64,000 bases of DNA, taken from the NCBI RefSeq assembly GCF_044582145.1, contig NZ_JBDODO010000009.1, one strand, 5' to 3'. Shown piece after piece: positions 1 through 9,500 of the stretch (positions are counted from its first letter, which is position 1; each line of letters starts with the position of its first letter). The notes beneath the pieces are model-generated. The model saw nothing but the letters and a program-made list of their open reading frames with translations, did not search any database and was not told where the DNA came from. Source of the stretch: Guyparkeria sp016278265. Its GTDB lineage: Bacteria; Pseudomonadota; Gammaproteobacteria; Halothiobacillales; Halothiobacillaceae. The position numbers were made by a program, and so were the translations under genes.

Positions 1-36
1 CCGAGGCGGGGTTGGTCTTTCCACTGAGCGACTCGA

Positions 37-2256
37 TCAGTTGTTGATCAGCACGCCGCGGTTTTGGTTTGCCAGGTTGTCGCGGTCGACGATCTTCGGC
101 GTGACGAAGATCAGCAGCTCGAAGCGGGAATCGTTGTTGATCCGGTTCTTGAACAGGTTCCCCAGGCCGGGCAGGTCGCCGAAGAAAGGCACCTTCTCGA
201 GCTGGGAAGAGTTCTCGAATTCGTAGATCCCGCCCAGCACCACGGTCTGGCCATTCTGCACCTGGACCTTGGTCTGCACCTCACGAGAGTTGATCGGCGG
301 CTGCCCGTTAATGGCCCGCGTGTAGTCCGGTTCGTCCTTCTGGACCAGGATGTCCATGATCACCATGTCATTGGGCGTGATCTGCGGGGTGACTTCCGTC
401 TTGAGCAGCGCCTCCTTGAACTGGATGTTCGAAATGGCGCCGCCGCCAGAAGCGGTCTGGGACTGGTAGGGGATCTCGAAACCCTGGGAAATGACCGCCT
501 TGTGGCCGTTGGTGGTGATCACCTTCGGGTTGGAGACGATCTTGCCCGTGCCCTCACTCTGCATGGCCTGGAGCTCGAGGTTGAGCAGCACATTCGAGCC
601 GAGGATGGCCAGGCCCAGCGAGCCGGTCGGGTCACCGCTGATCGGGGTGTTGACCATCCACGACCCAGGGTTGCCACCAATATTGCCGGCATTGGAGATG
701 GTCTGTCCGGTGCCATCAGTAGGCAAGGGGCTTGATCCACTGACGCTGGGTACCTGCGAACCAAGACCCACGGTGCTGCCGGCACGGTTGAATCCGGCAT
801 TCACGCCCCAACGCACGCCCAGCTCGCGCGAGAAGTTGTCGGTGGCGATCACGATGCGGGTCTCGATCAAAACCTGCTTGACCGGACGGTCCACCTGCTC
901 GATCAGGCCGCGAACGCGATCGAGCGCCTCGGCGGTGTCGGTCACGATCAGGTTGTTGGTGCGCGAGTCGACCGTGATCGAGCCGCGGCGGCTGAGGAAG
1001 TTGCCGTCACTCTTCTTGTCGCCGGCGCCTTCGCCGAGGCCCGAACTCTGCCGCACCAGGGCGGCGATGTCACCGGCCTTGGCGTAGTTGACCTGAACGA
1101 TATCGGTGATCAGTGGGGCCAGCTGCTGGGCCTGTTCGCGGGCGGCCAGCTCGGCCTTGTCACGAGCGGCGACTTCCTCGGTGGGGGCGACGTAGATCAC
1201 GTTGCCGTTCTCGCGCGAGGACAGGCCCTTGGTGGTCATGATCAGGTCGAGGGCCTGATCCCAGGGCACGTTCTCCAGTCGGAGACTGATCGAGCCTTGA
1301 ACGGTGTCACTGACCACGATGTTGTTGCCGGTGAAGTCGGCGATCAGTTGCAGCAGCGGGCGGACTTGGATGTCCTGGAACTTCAGGGTCAGGCGCTCGC
1401 CGGTGTACTCCTTCTTGCCAAGCGCGGTCCGTTGCTCTTCCTCGGGGATAGGCTGCACCTCGATGACCAGCCGGTTGCCGGTCTGGTAGGCGAGATGCTC
1501 GCCGGCATCCTTGGTCCGGAGTGTGACTCGGCTGCCGTTGCCTTCGCGGCGGACATCGACGCGTTCGACCGGTGTGGCGAAGTCGTTGACGTTGTAGCCG
1601 CCTTCCTCGAGACGGGTGCCGGGGAGGTGCACGACGATCTGGCTACCTTGACGGCGAATGTCCATCGGCGCCGCGGTGCTGCCGACATCAAGCAGCAGCC
1701 GGCCGGCGCCGCTCGAGGCACGACGGAAGTCGATCGGCTGGCCGGCATCCATGGCCGTGGCCTCGGAGCTGCCGCGATCGGTCACGGCCATGCCGCTTGC
1801 CGTCGTCGTGGCCTGTTCTACCCGATCAAAGGAGACGGTCAGGCGGTTGCCGGCTTGATTGATCGAATAGGGCACTGACTGGTCGAGGTTGAATACCGCT
1901 CGGGTCTTGCCGTTCGCCTCGGCCAGCATGACCGAATTGACCGCCCCCAGGCCGATCGAGGTCTGGCGAGAGCCGGTTTCGTTGTCCACGTCGGGTAAGT
2001 CGATCGCCACCCGGGCCGGGTTGTCGATCTTGAAGCTGCCCGGCTCGCCGGCCAACGGCTCGGAGAGGTTGAAGTGCACTTGTACCGTGCCGTCGCTGGT
2101 GCGGTCGTAGGTGATCTCGTTGAGATCGCCGGCCAGTGCCAGGCACGGAGCCAAGGCGGCGGCCATGGTGATGGCTGGGAGGCCAAGCCCTCGACGCAGT
2201 CCGGTGCTCAGGCGTGAAGGTTTCTTGAGGTTATCCATATCGCTGCTTCCCATCAT
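37..2256 (-). CDS. pilQ: Type IV pilus secretin PilQ
   Basis: Outer-membrane secretin through which the type IV pilus fibre passes. The 739-residue protein has an N-terminal signal segment (about residues 20-43, ending ALA), two AMIN-type beta domains that bind peptidoglycan (about 45-145 and 170-270), a secretin/TonB short N-terminal domain (about 290-360), an N1-type domain (about 390-460) and a C-terminal secretin barrel domain (about 540-730, ending in a typical LLIFVTPKIV strand). This is the usual length and domain order for PilQ. The ATG at 2256 has GGAG just upstream and directly abuts the pilP stop, so the two are co-translated. It is the last gene of pilMNOPQ in the window; in related genomes aroK-aroB follows, but only 36 bases remain here. 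Confidence 0.97.
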   Translation of the reverse strand: MMGSSDMDNLKKPSRLSTGLRRGLGLPAITMAAALAPCLALAGDLNEITYDRTSDGTVQVHFNLSEPLAGEPGSFKIDNPARVAIDLPDVDNETGSRQTSIGLGAVNSVMLAEANGKTRAVFNLDQSVPYSINQAGNRLTVSFDRVEQATTTASGMAVTDRGSSEATAMDAGQPIDFRRASSGAGRLLLDVGSTAAPMDIRRQGSQIVVHLPGTRLEEGGYNVNDFATPVERVDVRREGNGSRVTLRTKDAGEHLAYQTGNRLVIEVQPIPEEEQRTALGKKEYTGERLTLKFQDIQVRPLLQLIADFTGNNIVVSDTVQGSISLRLENVPWDQALDLIMTTKGLSSRENGNVIYVAPTEEVAARDKAELAAREQAQQLAPLITDIVQVNYAKAGDIAALVRQSSGLGEGAGDKKSDGNFLSRRGSITVDSRTNNLIVTDTAEALDRVRGLIEQVDRPVKQVLIETRIVIATDNFSRELGVRWGVNAGFNRAGSTVGLGSQVPSVSGSSPLPTDGTGQTISNAGNIGGNPGSWMVNTPISGDPTGSLGLAILGSNVLLNLELQAMQSEGTGKIVSNPKVITTNGHKAVISQGFEIPYQSQTASGGGAISNIQFKEALLKTEVTPQITPNDMVIMDILVQKDEPDYTRAINGQPPINSREVQTKVQVQNGQTVVLGGIYEFENSSQLEKVPFFGDLPGLGNLFKNRINNDSRFELLIFVTPKIVDRDNLANQNRGVLINN

Positions 2257-2805
2257 TTAGCTCCGGCCGCTCTGAGACTTGACGACCGTTGTCTGTTTTT
2301 TCCAGCCACCCTGTCCATCGGGCACGACTTCCTCCAGCGTGACGCTGGTCTCACCGATCTCCATCACTTCGCCGTAGTTGCGACCCATGTGGTCACCCAG
2401 CATCACCTCGTGGATGACACCGTTGCCGTCACGGATCAGGGCGTAGGTGTTGCCCTGACGATTGATGATGCCGCGCATGGCAAGCGCATCCAGCGGGAAC
2501 TGTTCCAGCGGTTCCTTGGGACGGTCGATGTCCGGCTTGAGGCCATCCGAGTCGTCCACGTCGTCTTCCTTGGGCGGCATGAATGGCGTCCGGGCCTCTT
2601 CCACCACGCTGTAGGCGTATTTCGGCAGGGGTTTCATCTCCGGGATCGGCTCGATCTTGCCACCCGGGCGGGCCTCCAGCTCGGCGACCTCCTGTTTGAG
2701 ATCGGTCATGTCCTGGGCGCATCCGCTGACGGCGCCGATCAGAACGAGCCCCGAGCCGATCAATCCCAGTCGGGTCAGGCCGGTTCGCTTGTGATCCGTG
2801 TTCAT
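2257..2805 (-). CDS. pilP: Type IV pilus assembly lipoprotein PilP
   Basis: Inner-membrane lipoprotein that links the PilM/N/O alignment complex to the PilQ secretin. The 182-residue protein starts with a lipoprotein signal (hydrophobic stretch ending AVSGC, lipobox Cys about residue 29), then a flexible acidic/Pro linker, then the conserved C-terminal PilP beta domain (about 95-175, containing RGIINRQGNTYALIRDGNG). Its start overlaps the pilO stop by 4 bases and its stop abuts the pilQ start, so it lies inside one tightly packed operon. Length and position are typical. Confidence 0.96.
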   Translation of the reverse strand: MNTDHKRTGLTRLGLIGSGLVLIGAVSGCAQDMTDLKQEVAELEARPGGKIEPIPEMKPLPKYAYSVVEEARTPFMPPKEDDVDDSDGLKPDIDRPKEPLEQFPLDALAMRGIINRQGNTYALIRDGNGVIHEVMLGDHMGRNYGEVMEIGETSVTLEEVVPDGQGGWKKQTTVVKSQSGRS

Positions 2806-3425
2806 TGACCGCCTCCTTGCTCGCCACTTTCGAGATACCGGTAGGTCTTCGCCTGGATGCCCATCGTCAGTTCGCGCGAGTTGTCCGCATCGTCAACGGT
2901 GCTGGCGTCACGCGGCGTGATCGCCGGGTTGTGCAGGGTGACGATCCGGGGCAGGTTGGCCGTGTCGCTGATGAACTGCGTCAGTTCGCGGTAGGTTCCG
3001 CGCAGCGACAGGTGGTAGGTCATCTCGGCATAGAAGTCATGCTTGACCTCGCTGCCGGGCCGGATTTGCTCGTTCTTCAGCCCGTTGGAAAGCGAGGTTT
3101 GGGCGACATTGTCGATCAGGTTCTCCGCCTCGCGCTTGTTCGGCAGCTGGCGCAGCAGCTCGCCAAAACGGGTCTCCATTTCCTTGATCTGGGCCTGGTA
3201 GGCTTCCAGGTTGGCCGCCAGGCGCTGCTTCTGGTCGACGGTCTGCAGCAGCGATTGTTCTTCACGCTGTTCGCGCTCGAGCAGTTCCTTCTGCGGCAGG
3301 GTGTCGAAATACACCACCCCGCCAACGATCAGCACGAACACGAAGGCGAAGATAACCAGTCGGGTGCCGAGCGAGGTCAGACCGATGGTCTGAAAATCGA
3401 GATTTCTCAGTTCGTTGAGATCCAT
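2802..3425 (-). CDS. pilO: Type IV pilus inner-membrane protein PilO
   Basis: Bitopic inner-membrane protein that pairs with PilN in the pilus alignment subcomplex. The 207 residues comprise a short cytoplasmic N-terminus, one transmembrane helix (about 22-43), a coiled-coil region rich in Glu/Gln/Arg (about 50-95) and a periplasmic ferredoxin-like domain (about 100-195). The start lies 3 bases after the pilN stop. Nothing is unusual compared with the family. Confidence 0.95.
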   Translation of the reverse strand: MDLNELRNLDFQTIGLTSLGTRLVIFAFVFVLIVGGVVYFDTLPQKELLEREQREEQSLLQTVDQKQRLAANLEAYQAQIKEMETRFGELLRQLPNKREAENLIDNVAQTSLSNGLKNEQIRPGSEVKHDFYAEMTYHLSLRGTYRELTQFISDTANLPRIVTLHNPAITPRDASTVDDADNSRELTMGIQAKTYRYLESGEQGGGQ

Positions 3426-3428
3426 GGC

Positions 3429-4016
3429 TCAGTTCTCCTGGTCCGCGTCGTCTTCCTTGGGCGGCGTGATCTTCGCTTCGATCGAGAACACGTACTGGCC
3501 GGCGTTGGCCGTCTGATCCGAGCCCTCGGCAAGGATGCCCGAGCCGACCAGGCTGGCGCTGCCGATGTAGTCGGCACTGTTCAACCGGCGTAGATAGGCG
3601 GCGACGCGTGCCTGGGCGTCGGCCTTGCCCTGGATGCTGATCTTTTCGTCGTTGGTTACCGTCACGTCGGTCAGCTGGACGCCATCCGGCAGGGTAGTGA
3701 TGAAGTTTTCCACCAGGTGGACGATCGTCGGCCGGCTGGACTGGAGCTTCTCGATGACCTGCATGCGGGCGGTCAATTCGGCCTTGCGCTGCTTGAGCTC
3801 GTTGATCGTCTGGATCTGGCGGTCGAGCTTCTCGATCACGTCCTCGAGGTAGGCGTTGCGGGCCTGCTGGTTCTCGATCTGCGACTGCATGTAGCTGTGA
3901 ATGCCGAAGGCGACGCCAACGGCGATCAGGGCGGCCAGCACGAGGTGGACGACAAAGTCGCGTTGCCGCTTCTGGCGCCGTTCCTCGCGCCAGGGGAGAA
4001 GGTTGATCCGTCTCAT
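3429..4016 (-). CDS. pilN: Type IV pilus inner-membrane protein PilN
   Basis: Partner of PilO; its short cytoplasmic N-terminus docks on PilM. The protein begins MRRINLLPWREERR, the conserved INLLPWR motif that binds PilM, followed by a transmembrane helix (about 24-44), a coiled coil (about 45-95) and a periplasmic domain (about 100-180). It is 195 residues long. The start codon overlaps the pilM stop by one base, indicating translational coupling. Confidence 0.96.
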   Translation of the reverse strand: MRRINLLPWREERRQKRQRDFVVHLVLAALIAVGVAFGIHSYMQSQIENQQARNAYLEDVIEKLDRQIQTINELKQRKAELTARMQVIEKLQSSRPTIVHLVENFITTLPDGVQLTDVTVTNDEKISIQGKADAQARVAAYLRRLNSADYIGSASLVGSGILAEGSDQTANAGQYVFSIEAKITPPKEDDADQEN

Positions 4017-5110
4017 CAGTCGAAGCTCCTTAACGCAAGCCCGCAGGCAATCAGCATTGCGGTGCCGTGCCGAGCCATTTGCTCGGCGGACACGCCAGGT
4101 CCTTTGGCGAGTGCGGCGAACGGATTCGCCAGCCGGGTCGGAACCCCGGTCTCGTTGTTGATGCGCTCGAAGGCGCCGGCGGTATTGGCCGCACCGCCCC
4201 CGAGAAGTATCAGGTTGACGGTGCTGCCGCTGGATTCGGAGTAGTAATACTGGATGAAACGCTCGATGTTCATGGCGAGCGAATCGAGGTAGGGCTGTAG
4301 CACCTTGCGGGGGTAGTCCTCGGGCAGGCTGTCGTCACGCTTGCGCTCTTCGGCCTCTTCCAGCGTCAAGCCGTACTGGGCGGCGATCTCGCTGGTGAGT
4401 TGCTGGCCGCCGCCTTCGTGCTCGCGCGTATAGACGATGTCGTCGCCGACGAAGATGCTCAATGTCGTGGTGGTGTCGCCGAGATCGAAAACCGCCACCG
4501 GCTGGGAACGTTCTTCGGGGGCGAGTGTCGGAGCAAGTATCTCGGTAAACGCGTTTTGCAGGGCAAACGATTCGATGTCGACCACGTCCACCGTCATGCC
4601 AGCCGCCTCGGCTACCGCCACCCGACTATCGACGTTGTCGGTACGTGTGGCGGCCATCAGGACGTCGACGCCCTCCGACTCGCCGGTGCGACGCTTCTTC
4701 TGCTTGCCGAGGATGTCGGTCTGGACCGGTTCGAAGTCGAAGTTGACCTCGTCGATCGGAAAGGGGATGTACTGGTCGGCTTCCAGCCGTACCTGCTCCT
4801 CGAGTTCAAACTCGTCACCCGGGTTGTCGATATGCAACACCCGGCTCACGGCCGAGGAGGTTGGCACCGCCATGGACAGGTGCCGACCTTTGAGGCGGAC
4901 GCGCCGAACGGCCCGCGTCAGCGCGTCCGCAACGGCTTCCGTGTCGGTGATCGATTTGCCCTGGACGGCCCCCTGCGGCAGCGGTTCGATGGCGAATGCC
5001 GTGGTGCGATAACCACCGCGGCGTTTTTCCAGTTGGATTAGCTTGACGGCGGTCGAGCTGATGTCGACCCCGAGGCGAGCGGGTTTAGCGCTGAATAGTG
5101 GCACGGTCAT
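4016..5110 (-). CDS. pilM: Type IV pilus assembly ATPase-like protein PilM
   Basis: Cytoplasmic actin/FtsA-fold protein that binds ATP and recruits PilN. The 364-residue protein shows the family N-terminus (LGVDISSTAVKLIQLEK, about residues 13-29), the phosphate-binding loop FDLGDTTTTL (about 205-215) and the adenosine-loop stretch LILLGGGAAN (about 305-315). It is the first gene of the operon. Its start is about 150 bases from the divergent ponA start, a pilM/ponA arrangement common in gammaproteobacteria. Confidence 0.96.
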   Translation of the reverse strand: MTVPLFSAKPARLGVDISSTAVKLIQLEKRRGGYRTTAFAIEPLPQGAVQGKSITDTEAVADALTRAVRRVRLKGRHLSMAVPTSSAVSRVLHIDNPGDEFELEEQVRLEADQYIPFPIDEVNFDFEPVQTDILGKQKKRRTGESEGVDVLMAATRTDNVDSRVAVAEAAGMTVDVVDIESFALQNAFTEILAPTLAPEERSQPVAVFDLGDTTTTLSIFVGDDIVYTREHEGGGQQLTSEIAAQYGLTLEEAEERKRDDSLPEDYPRKVLQPYLDSLAMNIERFIQYYYSESSGSTVNLILLGGGAANTAGAFERINNETGVPTRLANPFAALAKGPGVSAEQMARHGTAMLIACGLALRSFD

Positions 5111-5260
5111 TCCCTTCCTTTTGAGCGTGCGTTAAGGTTTCGCACACACGCACCTTGTCTCCCAGAGATGCATCCTATGGCATAACCGTCGCGCTTGTCG
5201 ACAACGGCGCTGATGCGTGCTCGCAACAACAGGTCACTGGGCCTTTTTCTCTCTATTCGA

Positions 5261-7636
5261 ATGAAGCTTATCAAGATTGTTTTCTATCTGGTTGGTTTGG
5301 GGCTGATTTTGGCCCTTGCCGGCATCGGCGTCCTGTATCATGTTTACAACACCCAGCTGCCCAGTGTCGACGAATTGGGCGAGGTGCGGTACCAGGTGCC
5401 CATGCGGATCCACGACCGCGAGGGCGGGCTGATCGCGGAGTTTGGCGACCAACGTCGGTTCCCCGTTTCCTACGATCAGCTGCCGCCGGTCGTCGTGGAT
5501 GCGTTCGTTGCTGCCGAGGATGACCGCTTTTTCGAGCACATCGGGGTGGATTTTCTGGGGCTGGCGCGTGCGGCCGTCGAACTAGTGCGCACCGGCGAGA
5601 AGTCGCAGGGCGGCTCGACCATCACGATGCAGGTGGCGCGCAACTTCTATCTCGGGCGGGAGAAGACCTACACCCGCAAGCTTTACGAGATCTTGCTGGC
5701 GGTGAAGATCGAACGGGCCTTCAGCAAGGAAGATATCCTCGCGCTGTATCTCAACAAGATATTCATGGGCCACCGGGCCTATGGGGTCAAGGCGGCGGCT
5801 CAGGTCTACTTCGACAAGGACCTGCCGGAGCTGACGGCTGCGGAGGCGGCGATGCTGGCTGCCCTGCCGAAGGCCCCTTCGACCACTAACCCCGTCAGCG
5901 ATCCCGAACGTGCCTTGGCGCGGCGCGCCTACGTGCTGGGACGCATGCTCAAGCTGGGTCTGATCGACCAGGCGACGTTCGATCGCTCGATCGATGAACC
6001 CTTGCCGGGACGCCTCTATACCTCGTCCGAGGTGGAGACCCCGGCGCCCTACGCCGCGGAAATGGCGCGGCGCGACCTTGTCGATAAGTATGGGCAGGAA
6101 GCCTACGAGATGGGGTTGGCGGTGCACACGAGCATCGATCCCGAGGCGCAGCGCTCCGCGACGCGCTCCTTGCGTCGGGCGCTGATCGACTACGACCAGC
6201 GCCACGGCTACCGTGGTCCGGAGGCTGACTGGAGCGAATGGCTCGAGGATCGCGAGGCATTGGAAAAGCAACTGGCGGAGACCGGCCGGGTAGGCGGACT
6301 GTTGCCGGGCGTCGTGCTGCAGGTCGATGCCGCCGAGGCGCGCGTGCTGGTGCGAGACGCGGGTGAAGTGCTCCTCGATCTCGATGCGATGCGCTGGGCC
6401 TGTGAGTACCAAGACATCGATCGATGCGGGCCAAAACCCAAGACGGTCGACGGTGTGCTCGGTCGGGGCGACCTGATTCGTGTCGAGCCGGTCGAGTCGG
6501 ACGAGGGTGTTGCTTATCGACTGGCACAGATTCCGGAAGTGACCGGGGCATTTGTCGCCCTTGATCCGTCTAATGGGGCGATCCGGGCGATGATTGGTGG
6601 CTTCGATTTCTTCCATGATAGCCAGTTCAACAACGTCACCCGGGCCGAACGACAGCCGGGCTCCGGGTTCAAGCCTTACCTTTACTCCGCGGCCCTCGAT
6701 CAGGGATTCACCTGGGCGAGCATGATCAACGACTCGCCGGTTGTGGTGGAGGATGGCGTTCGCCAGGGTATCGATTGGCGCCCAAGCAATTACGGTCGCA
6801 GTTTCGGTGGCATGCGCCGTATGCGTGATGCCCTGACGCATTCGGTGAACCTGGTTTCCATCCGGCTGGCGCAAGCCGTTGGCACCCCGGTGGTCCTGGA
6901 GTATGCGGGGCGCTTTGGCTTGCCGGTGGAGGAGTGGAAGCCAACCCTGTCGATGGCGTTGGGCAGCTACACCTTGACGCCGCTGGACCAGGGCGCCGGC
7001 TTCGCCGTGTTTGCCAATGGGGGTTATCGTGTCACGCCTTTCCTAGTCACTGAGGTGGATAACCCGGACGACGGCGTGATCGATTCGCACCCGGCGGTCA
7101 GCCTCTGCGACAACTGTCCGGTCGATACGGCCGATCCGAGCCTGGCCCCGCGGGTTATTTCGGCACAGAACGCCTTCCTGATGCGTTCGGGGCTGCGGGG
7201 CGTAGTACGTGAGGGCACCGGGGTGCGCGCTTGGCGGGCGTTGGAACGGGAGGATATCGGCGGGAAGACCGGCACGACCAATGACCAGCGCGACGCCTGG
7301 TTCAGCGGCTTCGGGCCCGGTTGGGTGGCCGTCGCCTGGGTCGGGTTTGCCGACAACAGTGAGCTCGGTCGGCGCGAGACGGGCGGCAAGGCGGCGCTGC
7401 CAGCGTGGATCGACTTCATGCGCGACGTGCTTCCGCCGCCCGGGGAGGCCGAGGAGCCGCCGGAAGGGATCGTTACCGCGTGGATCGACCCGGATACCGG
7501 CAAACGCGTGCCGGAAGGGCACCCGGGGGCAATTCGCGAGTATTTCGATTCGACCAACCCGCGGGCCAGCCTTCCCAAAGAGGATGCGGCGGCCGCGTCA
7601 GGCACGTCGCGCGAGGTAATCGACAACCTGTTCTGA
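5261..7636 (+). CDS. mrcA: Penicillin-binding protein 1A (bifunctional transglycosylase/transpeptidase)
   Basis: Class A PBP that polymerises and cross-links peptidoglycan at the inner membrane. I start it at the ATG at 5261 (791 residues) because the protein then begins with the usual short Lys-rich N-terminus and one transmembrane helix; an upstream in-frame TTG at 5195 would add 22 unlikely residues. The family-51 glycosyltransferase domain contains the catalytic-Glu motif FVAAEDDRFFEH and the GGSTITMQVARN motif. A PBP1A-type OB insertion follows, then the transpeptidase domain with RQPGSGFKP (nucleophile Ser in SxxK), the SVN motif in THSVNLVS and KTGTT. Divergent from pilM. Also known as ponA. 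Confidence 0.97.
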   Translation: MKLIKIVFYLVGLGLILALAGIGVLYHVYNTQLPSVDELGEVRYQVPMRIHDREGGLIAEFGDQRRFPVSYDQLPPVVVDAFVAAEDDRFFEHIGVDFLGLARAAVELVRTGEKSQGGSTITMQVARNFYLGREKTYTRKLYEILLAVKIERAFSKEDILALYLNKIFMGHRAYGVKAAAQVYFDKDLPELTAAEAAMLAALPKAPSTTNPVSDPERALARRAYVLGRMLKLGLIDQATFDRSIDEPLPGRLYTSSEVETPAPYAAEMARRDLVDKYGQEAYEMGLAVHTSIDPEAQRSATRSLRRALIDYDQRHGYRGPEADWSEWLEDREALEKQLAETGRVGGLLPGVVLQVDAAEARVLVRDAGEVLLDLDAMRWACEYQDIDRCGPKPKTVDGVLGRGDLIRVEPVESDEGVAYRLAQIPEVTGAFVALDPSNGAIRAMIGGFDFFHDSQFNNVTRAERQPGSGFKPYLYSAALDQGFTWASMINDSPVVVEDGVRQGIDWRPSNYGRSFGGMRRMRDALTHSVNLVSIRLAQAVGTPVVLEYAGRFGLPVEEWKPTLSMALGSYTLTPLDQGAGFAVFANGGYRVTPFLVTEVDNPDDGVIDSHPAVSLCDNCPVDTADPSLAPRVISAQNAFLMRSGLRGVVREGTGVRAWRALEREDIGGKTGTTNDQRDAWFSGFGPGWVAVAWVGFADNSELGRRETGGKAALPAWIDFMRDVLPPPGEAEEPPEGIVTAWIDPDTGKRVPEGHPGAIREYFDSTNPRASLPKEDAAAASGTSREVIDNLF

Positions 7637-7691
7637 CCGTTGAGGCGACGGTGGTTTCGATCGTCGTTCATGCGAATAAGGAGAGTGCGAG

Positions 7692-8294
7692 ATGGGGCCG
7701 GCTTCACTGGAATTGTTGCGTCGAGCGGCGCGTCACGCGGCCGAGGCCCCGGGCCAACCCCGCCGCGATTCATTGCGCGCCGCTGCGGATGAGCTGGGCG
7801 AAACACTTGATCCTCGCTTTCGCGCCGCGGATATGGAGCGCCTAGAACTGGAACTGAGTCAGTACCTGGCGACCTTTCGCCCCGAACAGCGAGAGCAGCT
7901 GGCGACTCTCCGGCGGGTTGCGCTCGAGGCGATGGGCTTCTTCGCCGAGTTCCGGCCGCGGTTGGTGGGCGATGTGCTCACTGGAACGGCCGATGAGTAT
8001 TCGTCGATCGTGCTGCAGCTGTTCGCCCCAACCCCCGAGCGCGTCATCGAGTGTCTGCTTGGTTACGACATCCCCTTCGAGGAGTCCGAGACCAGCTATC
8101 AATATCGTGACGGGCGACAGGAACGGGTGTCGGTATTCACCTTCGGTGCCGGCGATGACCATATCGTGTTGGAGGTCTTTCCCGAGGAGCGGCTGCGCGA
8201 GACGCCGGTCGTGCCTGGCGGAGCTAAGTTGCGTCGTGGCTCCCGCCGGCAACTCGAAGCGCTCATGCAGGAAGGGGCGGTGGACGCGCCCTGA
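7692..8294 (+). CDS. Nucleotidyltransferase-like protein of unknown function
   Basis: A 200-residue protein with a good ribosome binding site (AAGGAG at 7678-7683). The central segment (about 92-112, RPRLVGDVLTGTADEYSSIV) resembles the helix-turn-strand core of minimal nucleotidyltransferases, where a Gly-Ser/Thr turn is followed by a D-x-D pair. Here the acidic pair is replaced by S-x-V, so catalysis of the usual kind looks unlikely. Homologues in many gammaproteobacteria are, as I recall, often mislabelled as UDP-N-acetylmuramate-alanine ligase; there is no Mur ligase signature here. It sits between ponA and the shared terminator, convergent with hemE. The fold suggestion is an inference from motif shape. 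Confidence 0.6.
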   Translation: MGPASLELLRRAARHAAEAPGQPRRDSLRAAADELGETLDPRFRAADMERLELELSQYLATFRPEQREQLATLRRVALEAMGFFAEFRPRLVGDVLTGTADEYSSIVLQLFAPTPERVIECLLGYDIPFEESETSYQYRDGRQERVSVFTFGAGDDHIVLEVFPEERLRETPVVPGGAKLRRGSRRQLEALMQEGAVDAP

Positions 8295-8371
8295 AAGGTT
8301 TGGCTGATCGCCTGGTGCATATCTGATTGCGCGGCGGCGTAACGCTCCTGGCGATCCCGTCGGCGCTCAAC

Positions 8372-8401
8372 AAAAATGCCCCCGATTTCGGGGGCATTTT
8401 T
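8372..8401. terminator. Bidirectional intrinsic terminator
   Basis: A perfect stem (AAAAATGCCCCC / GGGGGCATTTTT) around the loop GATTTC lies between the convergent 7692-8294 gene and hemE. It has a T-run on each strand, so it can end transcription in both directions. Confidence 0.92.
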
Positions 8402-8430
8402 GGTGGATCAATCAGGAGCGGCGTCTTTGG

Positions 8431-9495
8431 TCAGTCGCGTGCGCTCAAACGATGCACCGCGTCGACGAGCACCTTGACCTTGTCCGGGTTGACGTGTTGG
8501 TGGATGCCGTGGCCGAGGTTGAAGACGTGTCCGGGATTGGGGCCGAATTCTTCGAGGATGCGGGCGACCTCGCGTTCGATCACCTCGTCGGGCGCGTAGA
8601 GTACGCTCGGATCGAGGTTGCCCTGCAGGGCGACGCGATCACCGACCCGCTCGCGGATGGTGTCGAGGTTCACGGTCCAGTCCAGCCCGATGCCGTCGGC
8701 ACCGGTATCCGCCATCAGGGAGGCCCACTGGCCGCCGCCCTTGGTGAACAGCGTGACCGGGACGTAGCTGCCGTCCGGACGCTCGCGGTTCAGGCCGTCC
8801 ACGATGCGCTGCATGTACTGCAGCGAGAAGTCGCGGTAGTCATGCGGGGCGAGCACGCCACCCCAGGTGTCGAACACCATCAGTGACTGGGCGCCGGCCT
8901 CGATCTGGGCGTTGAGATACTCGGTCACGGCGTCCGCGAGCCGGCCGAGCAGATCGTGTGCCGCCTTGGGATCGCTGTACACCAGCCCCTTGACCTTGGC
9001 GAAGTCCTTGGTGCCACCGCCCTCGACCATATAGGTCGCCAGCGTCCACGGGCTGCCGGTAAATCCGATCAACGGCACGCGCCCGTCCAGGGCCTTGCGG
9101 ATGGTCGACACGGCGTTCATCACGTAACCGAGGTCCGAGCCCATGTCGGGCTTCGGCAGGCGGGCGATGTCGGCGGCCGAGCGCACCGGACGCTCGAACA
9201 CCGGGCCTTCGCCCGCCACGAACTTCAGCCCCAGCCCCATGGCATCGGGGATGGTCAGGATGTCGGAGAACAGGATCGCCGCGTCGAGGTCATAGCGTTC
9301 GAGCGGCTGGAGGGTGACCTCGCAGGCCAGATCCGCCGAGCGGCACAGGTCCATGAAACTCCCGGCGCGCTGACGTGTGGCGCGGTATTCCGGCAGGTAG
9401 CGGCCCGCCTGACGCATGATCCAGATCGGGGTGCGATCGACGGGCTGGCGGGCCAGCGCACGTAACAGGCGGTCGTTCTGCAGCGGAGCGGTCAT
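8431..9495 (-). CDS. hemE: Uroporphyrinogen decarboxylase HemE
   Basis: Converts uroporphyrinogen III to coproporphyrinogen III in haem synthesis by removing four carboxyl groups; cytosolic. The 354-residue length is typical. The N-terminal signature PIWIMRQAGRYLPEYR (about 24-39) contains the substrate-binding Arg residues, and the second signature GFTGSPWTLATYMVEG (about 144-159) is intact. It starts 5 bases after the gltD stop, so it is co-transcribed with gltD as in Pseudomonas. Haem supply is relevant here because the window encodes several c-type cytochromes and a cbb3 oxidase. Confidence 0.98.
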   Translation of the reverse strand: MTAPLQNDRLLRALARQPVDRTPIWIMRQAGRYLPEYRATRQRAGSFMDLCRSADLACEVTLQPLERYDLDAAILFSDILTIPDAMGLGLKFVAGEGPVFERPVRSAADIARLPKPDMGSDLGYVMNAVSTIRKALDGRVPLIGFTGSPWTLATYMVEGGGTKDFAKVKGLVYSDPKAAHDLLGRLADAVTEYLNAQIEAGAQSLMVFDTWGGVLAPHDYRDFSLQYMQRIVDGLNRERPDGSYVPVTLFTKGGGQWASLMADTGADGIGLDWTVNLDTIRERVGDRVALQGNLDPSVLYAPDEVIEREVARILEEFGPNPGHVFNLGHGIHQHVNPDKVKVLVDAVHRLSARD

Positions 9496-9500
9496 GAAGC

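Noticed and set aside
1..36. Possible start of aroK after pilQ
   Set aside because: Synteny predicts aroK here and a GTG occurs, but only about 20 coding bases remain and no AroK motif is visible.
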